Notes under the pieces: model-generated | Told to the model about the DNA's origin: nothing | Seen by the model: only the letters and a program-made list of their open reading frames with translations | Database searches by the model: none | Made by a program: the position numbers and the translations under genes | From: Mesorhizobium sp. YM1C-6-2 | GTDB taxonomy: Bacteria; Pseudomonadota; Alphaproteobacteria; Rhizobiales; Rhizobiaceae | Direction of reading: 5' to 3' | DNA: 64,000 bases | Assembly (NCBI RefSeq): GCF_003666685.1 | Contig: NZ_RCIZ01000008.1 | Span: 1 to 64,000, forward strand | Shown here: positions 15,216 through 24,652 of the stretch, piece after piece | Position numbering within the stretch: the stretch's first letter is position 1 | Layout of the letters: the number at the start of each line of letters is the position of its first letter

Positions 15216-16943
15216 CTATTCCGCCGGGGCGGCTTCCTCCTGGGGCCGTTCGCGCCGTATCTGCTTCAGCGCGCTCGCGACCGTCGTCTTGTAGCGCACA
15301 TGCGGCGGGCGCGCGCCATGCGTGAACAGCATGCGGCGCACCGGTGGCGACGCTCCGGCGATGAAGAAACGCACGCCGGCGCGCTCGGCCTTTCGAGCCG
15401 CCCCTTCAATGACGTTGGCGGCCGTCGAATCGAGGAATGGCACGGCCGAGCAATCCAGCACGAAATTCGTGCGCCGGTCGGCGATGCGGTCGAGCACGGT
15501 CGCCACCGTCGAGGCCGAGCCGAAGAAGAAGGCGCCGCTGATGCGATAGATCACCGTGTCCGGGTCGGACGACTCGGCGGCCTCATAGGCAACACGCTCC
15601 TTGCCCCTGGTGTCGGGAACGTCGGCCGAGCCGATCTCGACGGCAACCATTTTGGACATGCGGTCGATGAACAGTACCGAGCCCAGCGCGAAGCCGACGA
15701 CGATGCCCTCGGTCAGGTCGCGGAAGACGACCAGGGCGAAGGTGACCAGCAGGACCAGCGCATCGCCCCAGGAGGAGCGCAGCAGCGCCGCGAAGGCGGT
15801 CTTCTCGACCATGTTCCAGGCGACGACCGCAAGCACGCCGGCAAGTGCGGCCAAAGGTATGTAGCTCGCCAGCGGCGCGGCCACGAGCATGAAGACAAGC
15901 AGGAAGCCCGAATGCAGCATGCCGGAGACGGGGCCGTGCGCGCCTGCGCGAATATTGGTCGCCGTCCGCGCGATGGTGCCGGTCACGCAGATGCCGCCGA
16001 ACAATGCCGAGCCGATGTTGGCGAAGCCCTGCGCCACCAGTTCGCAGTTGGAGCGATGCCTGCGTCCCGTCATGCCGTCGGCGACCACCGCCGACAGCAG
16101 CGATTCGATGGCTCCAAGCAGGGTGAAGGCGATGGCGTCGGGCAGCACGGCCTGCATGGCGGCAAGATCGAAGGCCGGCAGCGCCGGCAGCGGCAGCGAG
16201 CGCGGTATGCCGCCGAAGCGCGTGCCGATCGTCTCGACCGGCAGCGCCAGCGCCGCCGCCAAGATCGATGCCACGCCGACCCCGATCAGCATGCCCGGCC
16301 ATGACGGCCGCCAGCGCTTCAGCCCGGCGATGACGGCGATGGTCAGGAACGCGACGACGATCGCCGACGGGTTGAACGTGCCCCAGGCGGCGGTGAGCGC
16401 TCTCAGCTTCGGGATGAGTTCGCCCGGCTCCTTGCCGTCCAGCGACAGGCCGAACAGCTCGCTGAGCTGGCTGGCGAAGATGATGATCGCGATGCCGGCG
16501 GTGAAGCCGACCGTCACCGGGTAGGGGATGAACTTGATGTAGGTGCCGAGTCTCAGATAGCCGACCGCCAGCAGGAAGACGCCCGACATCATGGTGGCGA
16601 GGATCAGCCCGTCGACGCCATGGCGCGCCACCGTCGACGCCACCAGCACGATGAAGGCACCTGCCGGTCCGCCGATCTGGAAACGGCTGCCGCCGAGCGC
16701 CGACACCAGGAAGCCGCCGACGATCGCGGTGTAGAGGCCGCGGTCGGGCGACACGCCCGAGGCGATGGCGATCGCCATGGAGAGCGGCAGGGCGACGATC
16801 GCGACTGTCAGCCCGGCGATGACGTCGATGCGGAACTGCCTGAGCCCGTAGCCCTCCCGCAGCACGGTGACGAGCTTCGGCGTGTAGAGTTCCAGGAAAG
16901 TGGGGGTGGAATGCAATCGCTCCGACCCGGCAGCTGCGCTCAT
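15216..16943 (-). CDS. SulP family anion permease with STAS domain
   Basis: A 575-residue SulP protein. The transmembrane domain (about 40-440) includes LTVAIVALPLSMAIAIASGV and GGPAGAFIVLVASTVARHGV, and the sulfate transporter signature region around ALGGSRFQIGG. The STAS domain is at the C-terminus, with VLDCSAVPFLDSTAANVIEG. It likely imports sulfate, bicarbonate or a dicarboxylate. The ATG at 16943 has GGAAGG five nt upstream and gives a normal N-terminus; the frame extends a further 41 codons upstream without a good start. It is convergent with the orphan MBL gene. Confidence 0.9.
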   Translation of the reverse strand: MSAAAGSERLHSTPTFLELYTPKLVTVLREGYGLRQFRIDVIAGLTVAIVALPLSMAIAIASGVSPDRGLYTAIVGGFLVSALGGSRFQIGGPAGAFIVLVASTVARHGVDGLILATMMSGVFLLAVGYLRLGTYIKFIPYPVTVGFTAGIAIIIFASQLSELFGLSLDGKEPGELIPKLRALTAAWGTFNPSAIVVAFLTIAVIAGLKRWRPSWPGMLIGVGVASILAAALALPVETIGTRFGGIPRSLPLPALPAFDLAAMQAVLPDAIAFTLLGAIESLLSAVVADGMTGRRHRSNCELVAQGFANIGSALFGGICVTGTIARTATNIRAGAHGPVSGMLHSGFLLVFMLVAAPLASYIPLAALAGVLAVVAWNMVEKTAFAALLRSSWGDALVLLVTFALVVFRDLTEGIVVGFALGSVLFIDRMSKMVAVEIGSADVPDTRGKERVAYEAAESSDPDTVIYRISGAFFFGSASTVATVLDRIADRRTNFVLDCSAVPFLDSTAANVIEGAARKAERAGVRFFIAGASPPVRRMLFTHGARPPHVRYKTTVASALKQIRRERPQEEAAPAE

Positions 16944-17100
16944 GACGGCCTTCCGCACATTCGAGCATCGGACCGGAACCGGTTCTGGATCGTCCGAGGC
17001 TCGATCAAGGAGCGGCGGGATCGTCGGCAATCTGTCGGCGGTCGCCGTCGCGACTGACTTCAACAATCGAAGCGCGCGACGCGGCTCCGCAGTTGCAATC

Positions 17101-17373
17101 TCAGCCGGTGAGGCCTTCGTCGGTCGCCGGCGCCTTGAGGCGAACGCCCCTGCCGCTGCCGCTGCTCGCCTGGTTGACGCCGATCAACTCGACGCCCGAC
17201 TCGTCCAGCGCGCGGATCACCTTCATCAACGTATCGACCACACCCCGCACGACGCCGTCACTTGCTTCCATCCTCTGGATCGTCGGCAACGACACACCTG
17301 CCCGCTCGGCGAGGGTCTTCTGGTCGATGCCGGCGAGCGCTCGCGCGGCGCGCATCTGCTGGGCGGTGATCAC
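17101..17373 (-). CDS. XRE-family helix-turn-helix regulator
   Basis: A 90-residue protein consisting mainly of a Cro/CI-type helix-turn-helix: MRAARALAGIDQKTLAERAG followed by VSLPTIQRMEASDG. The rest (LMKVIRALDESGVELIGVNQ) is the usual tail in which the domain is followed by the 'GVELI' strand seen in many small rhizobial regulators. It may regulate an adjacent gene or itself; AT-rich sequence upstream (17400-17450) probably contains its promoter. Confidence 0.88.
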   Translation of the reverse strand: MITAQQMRAARALAGIDQKTLAERAGVSLPTIQRMEASDGVVRGVVDTLMKVIRALDESGVELIGVNQASSGSGRGVRLKAPATDEGLTG

Positions 17374-17465
17374 GAAACGCGTTCCTGCCTGAGACTGCAG
17401 TATGCATGTATAATATCATTATGATGATGTTTCAAGCATCAATCCTTACACATGAACCATGATCT

Positions 17466-18155
17466 CTAACTGCGCTCCGGCTCGCCGCGCCGCAGCAGAC
17501 GGCGCGCGACGAGCCAGCACAGCATCGCCCACGCGAAACCCGCGCACCATCCGGCCAGGACGTCGGACGGCCAATGCACGCCGAGATAGAGCCGCGAAAC
17601 GCCGACCATCAGGGTGACCAGAACGGCGACGCCGAGCACATAGATCTTCGTCGCCCTGCCCGGCACGATGCCGGCCAGCATGGTTCCGAGCGTCAGGTAG
17701 GTCACCGCCGCCATCATCGCGTGGCCGCTCGGGAAGGAGAGCGTCTGCACCTGAGCCAGATGGGACACGAGGTCGGGGCGCGGCCGGTCGATGCCGAGCT
17801 TGAGCACGCTCGACAGGATCTGGCCGCCGCCGACGGTGACAAGCACGAGCAGGGCAGAGCGCCAGCGGCGGACCAGCAGCAGGTAGAAGATTGTGACCGC
17901 CGTCACCATGACCAGGACGATCATCGAGCCCAGCGCGGTGACGTCGCGCACCGCCTCTTCCATCCAGAGCGGGCCGATCGGATCGTTGGGCCGTCCCGCC
18001 TCGCGGAAGAAAAGCAGTATCTCGGTGTCGAAGGCATGCGTGGCGGTGTCGCGCGCCACTTCGGTCAGCTCGACGAAACCCCACAGGCCGCCCGCGACGA
18101 TGATGCCGGCGAGCAGAACCGAGAATTCCATTCTTTCCCAGAAGCGCAGGGTCAC
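17466..18155 (-). CDS. PAP2 family membrane phosphatase
   Basis: A 229-residue, multi-helix membrane protein with the full PAP2 phosphatase signature: KLGIDRPRPDL, then LSFPSGHAMMAA, then SRLYLGVHWPSDVLAG. These supply the Lys/Arg phosphate ligands, the PSGH His and the nucleophilic His. It probably dephosphorylates undecaprenyl pyrophosphate or phosphatidate at the periplasmic face. GTG start with GGAGGAACG directly upstream. Confidence 0.92.
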   Translation of the reverse strand: MTLRFWERMEFSVLLAGIIVAGGLWGFVELTEVARDTATHAFDTEILLFFREAGRPNDPIGPLWMEEAVRDVTALGSMIVLVMVTAVTIFYLLLVRRWRSALLVLVTVGGGQILSSVLKLGIDRPRPDLVSHLAQVQTLSFPSGHAMMAAVTYLTLGTMLAGIVPGRATKIYVLGVAVLVTLMVGVSRLYLGVHWPSDVLAGWCAGFAWAMLCWLVARRLLRRGEPERS

Positions 18156-18181
18156 CGTTCCTCCTTCGTCTGGCGGCTTTA

Positions 18182-18228
18182 GAGCAATTCCAGGAAAAGT
18201 GGAAACCGGTTTTCCGGCCGGAATGCGA
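18182..18228. repeat. Dispersed rhizobial intergenic palindrome
   Basis: Begins GAGCAATTCCAGGAAAAG and returns as TTTTCC...GGAAT after a short centre, forming an imperfect inverted repeat. Very similar sequences are familiar from intergenic regions of Mesorhizobium and relatives. It lies just upstream of the PAP2 gene; it marks the lineage more than a function. Confidence 0.6.
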
Positions 18229-18357
18229 CAGACAGGGACCGGACCGATCTTCGCTTCGGAGAAGCGGGAGCTGGTCCAGCGCCAAAGGTGGCCGGCGCTG
18301 GCGGCTGCCGGGGTTTACGGAATTGCCGCCGAAGCGAGCGGCCGTCGCCGGCTCGGT

Positions 18358-19707
18358 TCAGACCGCCCTGGCGCGCTGCGCGCCGCGGAAGGAATCCCTG
18401 AGATAGCCGAGCGTCGCATCCGCATTGGCGGGACGGCCGAACAGATAACCCTGACCGCCGCCGCAGCCGAACTGCACGAGGCGCTCGGCCTGCTCCTCTT
18501 CCTCGATGCCTTCGGCGACGACGTCCATGCCGAGCCCCTCGCACATGGCCAGGATGGCGCGGATGATGTGCTCGGAAGGACGGTCGTCGAGCAGCGAGGC
18601 GATGAAGGCGCGGTCGATCTTCAGCTTGTCGAAATGGAACTCGCGCAACCGCCCGAGCGAGGACTGGCCGGTGCCGAAATCGTCGAGCGAGACGCGGATG
18701 CCGCAGCGGCGCAGGTCCTCGACGATCTTCTCGGCCGATGTCGGGTCCGACATGAGGCCAGTTTCGGTAATCTCGATCTCCAGGCGGCGCGGGTCGAAGC
18801 CGGTGCGGTCGAGAATGGCGAGTATGTGCAGGCCGGTGTTCTGGTCGACGAGCTGCGAGGGCGACAGGTTGAAGGACAGGAACAGGTCCTGCGGCCAGTC
18901 GCGCGCCGCCTCGGTCGCCTTCCTCAGCACGAGCTGCGACATCGGGCCGATGATGCCGCGCTCCTCGGCGATCGGGATGAAGACGACCGGCGAGATCGGA
19001 CCAAGGTCGCGGTCGGTCCAGCGCGCCAGCGTCTCGAAGCCCACCGTCCGGCGCGTCTTGAGATCGACGATCGGCTGGAAATGCGGCTCCACCTCGCCGG
19101 CGGAGACGGCGCGCCTCAGCGCCTGCTCGATGCGGGTGACGCGCTTGGCGGCTTCCTCCATCTCGCGTGTATAAACGACGACCCGGCCGCGGCCGGAGCG
19201 CTTGGCCTGGTAGAGCGCCGTTTCGGCCTTGTGGATCAGGATATTGGTGGTCTCGTCGCCGAAATGATAGAGCGAGCAGCCGACCGAGGCCGACAGGCGC
19301 GCCGTACGCTCGCCGACGTCGTAGGGCGCCGACAATATCTCGATCAGCATCCGGGCCTTGTCGGTGGCGGCGTCCTCGCTGAAGACCAGCGGGTAGAGGA
19401 AGGCGAACTCGTCCGCGCCGATGCGCGTCACCGTCGAATGCGCATCCATCGACGCGCGCAGCCGCATGGCGACCTGGACGAGGATGTCGTCGCCGGCCCT
19501 GCTGCCGAACAGATCGTTGATCGGCTTGAAGCCGTCCAGGTCGAGAATGCCGATCGCGAAGGGTGCCGGATCGTCGGCGCGATCAGAGATCAGGCGCTCC
19601 ACCTTGTCGTAGAAGCGGCGATGGTTGCCGAGGCCGGTCAGGGGGTCGGTGAACGCGAGTTCCGTGCTTTCCCTGCCAGTATAGCCGTTCGCAAAAACGG
19701 GCTGCAT
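18358..19707 (-). CDS. GGDEF-EAL protein, probable c-di-GMP phosphodiesterase
   Basis: A 449-residue cytoplasmic protein. The GGDEF domain (about 20-180) begins FTDPLTGLGNHRRFYDKVE but its active-site motif reads GADEF instead of GGDEF. The EAL domain (about 195-440) has ETLARW in place of EALLRW, yet keeps the other catalytic residues: NLSPSQL, EITETGL, LDDFGTGQSSL, KIDRAF and VVAEGIE. It most likely degrades c-di-GMP, with the first domain acting as a regulatory or weak cyclase module. The start at 19707 is supported by an upstream AGGA; the frame is open further upstream without a better site. Confidence 0.9.
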   Translation of the reverse strand: MQPVFANGYTGRESTELAFTDPLTGLGNHRRFYDKVERLISDRADDPAPFAIGILDLDGFKPINDLFGSRAGDDILVQVAMRLRASMDAHSTVTRIGADEFAFLYPLVFSEDAATDKARMLIEILSAPYDVGERTARLSASVGCSLYHFGDETTNILIHKAETALYQAKRSGRGRVVVYTREMEEAAKRVTRIEQALRRAVSAGEVEPHFQPIVDLKTRRTVGFETLARWTDRDLGPISPVVFIPIAEERGIIGPMSQLVLRKATEAARDWPQDLFLSFNLSPSQLVDQNTGLHILAILDRTGFDPRRLEIEITETGLMSDPTSAEKIVEDLRRCGIRVSLDDFGTGQSSLGRLREFHFDKLKIDRAFIASLLDDRPSEHIIRAILAMCEGLGMDVVAEGIEEEEQAERLVQFGCGGGQGYLFGRPANADATLGYLRDSFRGAQRARAV

Positions 19708-19857
19708 TTCGGTCCTGCTTGTTGTTGTTCTTGAATTGGCGCGCAACTTGCCAGCAAAGCGTTTAGGAAAAGTATCAAGACCGCCTCGGCAGTCGTCCAA
19801 GGACGGGACGGGATGCTTACGCCGCGTTAGCGGCGCGAAGTCAGCCGGCGGCCAAGG

Positions 19858-21672
19858 TCACCAAGGCGGCAGGACGCGGTAGAGTTCGATCGGCTTGCCG
19901 CTGCTTTCCGGCACGATCTCCAGCCAGTCCGGTGCGCGGCCTGCCAGAAGATTTGCCAGCAGCCCGTCCGGCGCGCGTCGGGCGAGGAAATCCGTCTCGG
20001 TATTGCCGCGGCAGAAGGCCACCAGGCCGATCCCGTTCGCCTGTGCGACCTCGCGCGCCTTTTCGGGCGTTCCGATAAAGGCCTCGAGTGCCGCCAGATT
20101 GCCGGCCATGTTGCGATGGTAGGGCCCGGCGAGCACATGATGCGGCGTATACCGCAGCATCGGCGCGCCGAGGTTCGAGATGACCAGCACGTTGCCGGCC
20201 GGCATCGCGGCCAGTTCCGCGTAGTCCGACCGCTCGTAGCAGCTTTCCTCGGGCGATTGTTTGCCGGCTTCCGACGGCGAAACGAGATACAGGATTCCGC
20301 TGGCCGCCAGGGTCCAGGTGATGTGGAAGGAGACGAGCCAAGCGCCGACGAGCTTGAGCGAGGAGGCGGTGCCCGGCGCGGACTCGGCATGCCGGCGAAA
20401 GCCGGCGACCCAGACCGCCAGCGGCACGCAGGCGAGCGGCAGCGAGAAGCGCGAGCCCCTGACCTGCCAGACGCTGACCAGCAAGGCGACGACCAGAACC
20501 ATCGCGATCAACACCTCCTCGCGGCGAAGGCCGCGCACCAGCATCCGCCGGGCAAGCAGTCCGAGCGCTACGAGGACGGTCGCGTATTGGCCCACCGCCG
20601 CGTCCGGCTCCGCGGCCAGCACGCGCCAGAGCGACTGAGCCTCGCTGACGGCGTCGAGCCAGTAGCTCTGCAGCATCGGATCGAGCCCGGCATAGGGATC
20701 GCCCAGGCATTGCGGGAAATAGACGAGCACGAGGCCGGCGACGGCGCCGCCGAGCACGGCCAGCGATGCGGCGCGGCGGGCTGGAGTTGCGCCGAGCGCC
20801 GGCGTCGACGCGACGATGGCAAGCCCTGCGCCGGCCAGCGCGCCGATGGCGAATTGCGCGACCGAGTAGGCGTCGCAATGGGCGGCCGCCCATTCGGACG
20901 AGGGGACCGTCGCGACGAAGACGGCGGCGGACGTTGCGGCAAAGGCGGCGCCGAAGCCTGCCGCTGCTTTGGCCGCCTCGCCGCCCCCGACGAGGAACCA
21001 TCCCGCGACGAAGATGCCGCCGGCCGCGACATAGGGCACCGTCTCCATGCCGACCGCAAGCATCAGCACGGCGGAGACGCCGGCGAGCCAGGCCGAGCGG
21101 CTGTGCAATCCCGCCCGCAGCAGGAACAGCACCATGGCCAGCATCAGCACCAGCTGGACGTTGTGGTGGTCGAGGGCGCCGGGCGCGAAGATGCCGGTGT
21201 AGTAGAGCGTCGTCGCGCCGATGACCAGCAGCGGGAACATCGTCTCCTCACCGCCGACCAGGCGGCCTATGCGCAGCAGCAGATAGACGGAAAGCGCATA
21301 GAGCGCGAACGGCCAGGCGATCAGCGCGACGGTCTCGCCCACCGCCTGCGAGCCGGTGACAGACGTGACCACGAGCACGATGGCGGCGATCGGCGCGTCG
21401 ACCAGACGCGACCAGTGCATCAGCAGTCCGCCGCCGCCGGCGCCCATGCGATATTGGTGCAGGTCGAACCAGCCCTGGCCGGCGATGAGGTCGCGCACCT
21501 CGACCAGCCTGAGCAGGCTGTCATTGTCGGCGTTGCCGGCGAGATCCTTGAAACCGCCCACCGCGGCGACGGCCGCGACGACCAGTGTCGCGGCAATCGC
21601 CTTCACGACGTCGCCACGCCAGAACGATTCTCCGCCGAGGCGCGGACCGGCCATCGTCATCTCGCTCGCCAT
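19858..21672 (-). CDS. Polytopic membrane protein, GT-C-like, unknown
   Basis: About 604 residues with roughly ten or more membrane helices and a C-terminal soluble domain. Near the N-terminus, NADNDSLLRLVEVRDLIAGQ and HWSRLVDAPIAAIVLV have the layout of GT-C glycosyltransferases, with an acidic pair in the first periplasmic loop (ADND). ALDHHNVQLVLMLAM is another conserved-looking loop. It is divergent from the GT2-GtrA pair, suggesting a joint role in lipid-linked glycan or surface polysaccharide modification. Function is inferred from topology and context only. Confidence 0.7.
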   Translation of the reverse strand: MASEMTMAGPRLGGESFWRGDVVKAIAATLVVAAVAAVGGFKDLAGNADNDSLLRLVEVRDLIAGQGWFDLHQYRMGAGGGGLLMHWSRLVDAPIAAIVLVVTSVTGSQAVGETVALIAWPFALYALSVYLLLRIGRLVGGEETMFPLLVIGATTLYYTGIFAPGALDHHNVQLVLMLAMVLFLLRAGLHSRSAWLAGVSAVLMLAVGMETVPYVAAGGIFVAGWFLVGGGEAAKAAAGFGAAFAATSAAVFVATVPSSEWAAAHCDAYSVAQFAIGALAGAGLAIVASTPALGATPARRAASLAVLGGAVAGLVLVYFPQCLGDPYAGLDPMLQSYWLDAVSEAQSLWRVLAAEPDAAVGQYATVLVALGLLARRMLVRGLRREEVLIAMVLVVALLVSVWQVRGSRFSLPLACVPLAVWVAGFRRHAESAPGTASSLKLVGAWLVSFHITWTLAASGILYLVSPSEAGKQSPEESCYERSDYAELAAMPAGNVLVISNLGAPMLRYTPHHVLAGPYHRNMAGNLAALEAFIGTPEKAREVAQANGIGLVAFCRGNTETDFLARRAPDGLLANLLAGRAPDWLEIVPESSGKPIELYRVLPPW

Positions 21673-21800
21673 CGAACTTTCCGGAGAGAACAAATCCGCC
21701 AAGTTGGGACCAGTCCTAAACCTAGCCTTAACGGCTTCAATAAATAGTAAAGCGCCGCGTGACGGCACCGCCGCATCCAGCGGCGGGGCGGGAGGTTTCG

Positions 21801-22802
21801 ATGCATCACAGCAGCCTGGAAGACCTTGCCATCGCGGTCCTCATCCCCTGCTACAACGAGGAGCAGACGATCGGCGACGTGGTCTCGCGCTTCCGCGTGA
21901 CGCTGCCCGCGGCATCGGTCTATGTCTACGACAACAATTCGAGCGACCTGACGGCGCTGAAGGCCCGCGCGGCCGGCGCGATCGTCATCCGCGAGCCACG
22001 CCAGGGCAAGGGCAACGTGGTCAGGCGCATGTTCGCCGACATCGAGGCCGACATCTACATCATGGTCGACGGCGACGGCACCTACGCGCCGGAGGACGCT
22101 CCGCAGCTCGTCAACACGCTCCTGACGGCTCATTCCGACATGGCCGTGGGCACGCGCCGCGGCGTCACCGACGATGCCGGCCGCGCCGGGCACGCTTTCG
22201 GCAACCGTCTCTTCAACGGCCTCTACAAGCGCCTGTTCGGCCGCGACTTCACCGACATCTTCTCCGGCTACCGCGCCTTCACCCGCCGCTTCGTGAAAAG
22301 CTTCCCGGCAGTATCGGGCGGCTTCGAGATAGAAACCGAGATGTCGGTGCACGCCTCGCAGCTCAAGCTGCCGGTGAGCGAGATCGCGCTCGACTACGGC
22401 CGGCGGCCGGAGGGCTCGGCGTCGAAGCTGTCGACCTATCGGGACGGCGCGAAGATCCTCTGGATGTTCGCCATGCTCGCCAAGGAAACGCAGCCGATGC
22501 GCTTCTTCGGGGCCATCGCCGCGCTCATCGCCGCCGCCAGCCTCGTGCTGATGGCGCCGATCCTGATCGAATATGCCGAGACCGGCCTCGTGCCCAGGAT
22601 GCCAACCTGGGTGCTGTCGCTCGGCATGCTGATGTTCTCGGCCATGATGGTCGTCACCGGGCTGATCCTCGATTCGGTGTCGCGCGGCCGCGCCGAGCAG
22701 AAGCGCATCTTCTATCTCAGCATTCCCGGGCGCCGCCCCAGGCGCGACGCGCAGGAACTGCCGCGGCCGGCGGGCAGGCGCGGCTCCTCGCGCGCGGCAT
22801 GA
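21801..22802 (+). CDS. Family 2 glycosyltransferase (polyprenyl-phosphate sugar synthase-like)
   Basis: A 333-residue GT-A enzyme. AVLIPCYNEEQTIGDVV starts the nucleotide-binding fold, IMVDGDGTYAPEDAPQL holds the metal-binding DxD-like motif, and FTDIFSGYRAFTRRFVKSF matches the acceptor loop of DPM1/GtrB-like enzymes. Two membrane helices follow (about 235-300). It likely transfers a sugar from a nucleotide donor to undecaprenyl phosphate. GGGAGG precedes the ATG. Its stop overlaps the start of a GtrA gene, the usual flippase partner. Confidence 0.9.
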   Translation: MHHSSLEDLAIAVLIPCYNEEQTIGDVVSRFRVTLPAASVYVYDNNSSDLTALKARAAGAIVIREPRQGKGNVVRRMFADIEADIYIMVDGDGTYAPEDAPQLVNTLLTAHSDMAVGTRRGVTDDAGRAGHAFGNRLFNGLYKRLFGRDFTDIFSGYRAFTRRFVKSFPAVSGGFEIETEMSVHASQLKLPVSEIALDYGRRPEGSASKLSTYRDGAKILWMFAMLAKETQPMRFFGAIAALIAAASLVLMAPILIEYAETGLVPRMPTWVLSLGMLMFSAMMVVTGLILDSVSRGRAEQKRIFYLSIPGRRPRRDAQELPRPAGRRGSSRAA

Positions 22803-23173
22803 GCCGCATCCTACGTTTCGGCTTCGTAGGCGGCGTCGGCTTCCTGACCGACGCCGCCGTGCTTGCACTGCTGCTTGCGGCGACACCGCTCGGCCCCTTC
22901 CTCGCCCGCCTCGTCTCCATCGGCTGCGCGATGACCGTGACGTGGCTCTGCAACCGCTCGCTGACCTTCCAGCCGTCCAGCCGCGGCGCCCTGCACGAAG
23001 GCGCGCGCTATGGCGGCGTCGCCATCGCGGTCAGCATCTTCAACTATCTGGTCTACAGCGGCCTGCTGATCGCCCTGCCGTGGATGCCGCCGCTCGCGGC
23101 CCTGGTCGTCGCCTCGGCCGCCGCGATGGCGCTTTCCTATCTCGGCTATTCGCGGCTGGTCTTCGACCGCTGA
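22799..23173 (+). CDS. GtrA family membrane protein
   Basis: A 124-residue protein with four membrane helices and the GtrA pattern: RFGFVGGVGFLTDAAVLALL at the N-terminus, TWLCNRSLTFQ in the middle and SYLGYSRLVF at the end. GtrA proteins are thought to flip polyprenyl-phosphate-linked sugars to the periplasm. It overlaps the GT2 gene by 4 nt (ATGA), which supports a coupled sugar-lipid synthesis and flipping pair. Confidence 0.92.
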   Translation: MSRILRFGFVGGVGFLTDAAVLALLLAATPLGPFLARLVSIGCAMTVTWLCNRSLTFQPSSRGALHEGARYGGVAIAVSIFNYLVYSGLLIALPWMPPLAALVVASAAAMALSYLGYSRLVFDR

Positions 23174-23265
23174 GGGCCTTGCGCCAAACATTGGCTGCGT
23201 GGCCCGATTGGCAGAGGCCGCGCATGCCCCTATATCGCTGACGTCAGTCCGACCGGAGCAAACCC

Positions 23266-24216
23266 ATGCCGCTGAACGTTGCCGTGCAGATGGATCATAT
23301 CTCGACCGTGTCGATCGCCGGCGACACCAGCTTCGCGCTGTCGCTGGAGGCGCAGCGGCGCGGCCACAGGCTCTTCCACTACACGCCCGACCGGCTGTCG
23401 ATGATCGGCGGCAAGGTTTTCGCGCGCATCGAGGAGATGGCCGTGCGCGACGAGAAGGGCAACCATTTCTCGCTCGGCGAGCCGGTTCGCACCGACCTCT
23501 CGGAGATGGACGTGATCCTGCTCAGGCAGGACCCGCCCTTCGACATGAACTACATCACCACGACCCACATGCTCGAACGCATCCATCCGAAGACGCTGGT
23601 GGTCAACGATCCCGCCTGGGTGCGCAACAGCCCCGAGAAGATCTTCGTCACCGAGTTCCCGGACCTGATGCCGGAGACGCTGATCACCAAGGACCCGCGC
23701 GAGGTCGACGCGTTCCGCAAGGCGCATGGCGACATCATCGTCAAGCCGCTCTACGGCAATGGCGGCGCCGGCATCTTCCATCTGCACGAGGCAGACCGCA
23801 ACCTCGCCTCGCTGCTGGAGATGTTCCAGCAGATGTTCCGCGAGCCGTTCATCGTGCAGCGCTATCTCAAGGATGTCCGCAAGGGCGACAAGCGCATCAT
23901 CCTGATCGAGGGCGAGCCGGTCGGCGCCATCAACCGGGTGCCGGCCGAGCACGATTCCCGCTCCAACATGCATGTCGGCGGACGTGCCGAGAAAACCGAG
24001 CTGACCGAGCGCGAACGCGAGATCTGCGCGCGCATCGGGCCGTCGCTCAAGGAGCGCGGCTTCGTGCTCGTCGGCATCGACGTGATCGGCGACTGGATGA
24101 CCGAGATCAACGTCACCTCGCCGACCGGCATCCGCGAGGTGAAGCGGTTCGGCGGCGCCGATATCGCGTCCCTGTTCTGGGACGCCGTCGAGGCGCGCAA
24201 GGCACAGGGCGCATAA
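23266..24216 (+). CDS. gshB: Glutathione synthase
   Basis: A 316-residue ATP-grasp enzyme that joins gamma-glutamylcysteine and glycine. The N-terminus [20 protein letters not shown] is typical of alphaproteobacterial GshB. ATP-grasp elements include [38 protein letters not shown] and [20 protein letters not shown]. Length is normal. The gene lies upstream of comM in the same orientation. Confidence 0.96.
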   Translation: MPLNVAVQMDHISTVSIAGDTSFALSLEAQRRGHRLFHYTPDRLSMIGGKVFARIEEMAVRDEKGNHFSLGEPVRTDLSEMDVILLRQDPPFDMNYITTTHMLERIHPKTLVVNDPAWVRNSPEKIFVTEFPDLMPETLITKDPREVDAFRKAHGDIIVKPLYGNGGAGIFHLHEADRNLASLLEMFQQMFREPFIVQRYLKDVRKGDKRIILIEGEPVGAINRVPAEHDSRSNMHVGGRAEKTELTEREREICARIGPSLKERGFVLVGIDVIGDWMTEINVTSPTGIREVKRFGGADIASLFWDAVEARKAQGA

Positions 24217-24296
24217 CGCCGCATATCTTCCGCGCTCCCGGTTTGTTCCAGGGCTGCAACCCGATGCAACCTGACGGCAGCCGGAACTATATGTTT

Positions 24297-24311
24297 GTTC
24301 TCTTCTTGTTC
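24297..24311 (+). promoter_or_regulatory. LexA (SOS) box upstream of comM
   Basis: GTTC (24297-24300), seven bases, GTTC (24308-24311): an exact match to the alphaproteobacterial LexA site GTTC-N7-GTTC. It lies 93 bp before the comM ATG. comM belongs to the SOS regulon of several alphaproteobacteria, so this is expected for an intact gene and has been kept although the gene is split. Confidence 0.75.
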
Positions 24312-24403
24312 TTGCTTTATTCGAAAACCCGTGCTTAGTTGACGCATAGGGAAATCTGATCCGATCGTGGGGCGGCGGTCACCGCCGGTTTCGGAGGGGC
24401 GGC

Positions 24404-24652
24404 ATGGTTTCGCGTGTGCGCACGGTTGCGTTCCAGGGCATCGAGGCGGTGCCGGTGGACGTTCAGGTCATGATCGCGCCCGGCAAGCCCAACATCCATA
24501 TCGTCGGCCTGCCCGACAAGGCGGTGGCCGAAAGCCGCGAGCGCGTGCAGGCCGCGCTGCACGCTTCCGGCCTGTCGATGCCGGCCAAGAAGGTGACCGT
24601 CAATCTCGCGCCCGCCGACCTGCCCAAGGAAGGCAGCCACTATGACCGATAA
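24404..24652 (+). pseudogene. comM: comM 5' fragment (YifB/Mg-chelatase-like AAA protein), cut by island
   Basis: Encodes the first 79-80 genuine residues of ComM (MVSRVRTVAFQGIEAVPVDV; later HIVGLPDKAVAESRERVQAA and VNLAPADLPKEGSHYD) and stops two codons into island sequence. ComM is a hexameric helicase that promotes branch migration in natural transformation. The cut lies in the conserved LPKEGSxYDLPI motif. The 3' part is at 58,056-59,367; joining the two at the 18-bp repeat gives an unbroken 509-residue protein. As it stands only a short, non-functional peptide would be made. Confidence 0.93.
24622..24639 (+). other. attL: left attachment site
   Basis: GCCCAAGGAAGGCAGCCA here is identical to 58,056-58,073. 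The match continues as (C/T)TA(T/C)GACC, giving 24 of 26 identical positions. The left copy belongs to the comM 5' fragment and encodes PKEGSHYD. Confidence 0.9.
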
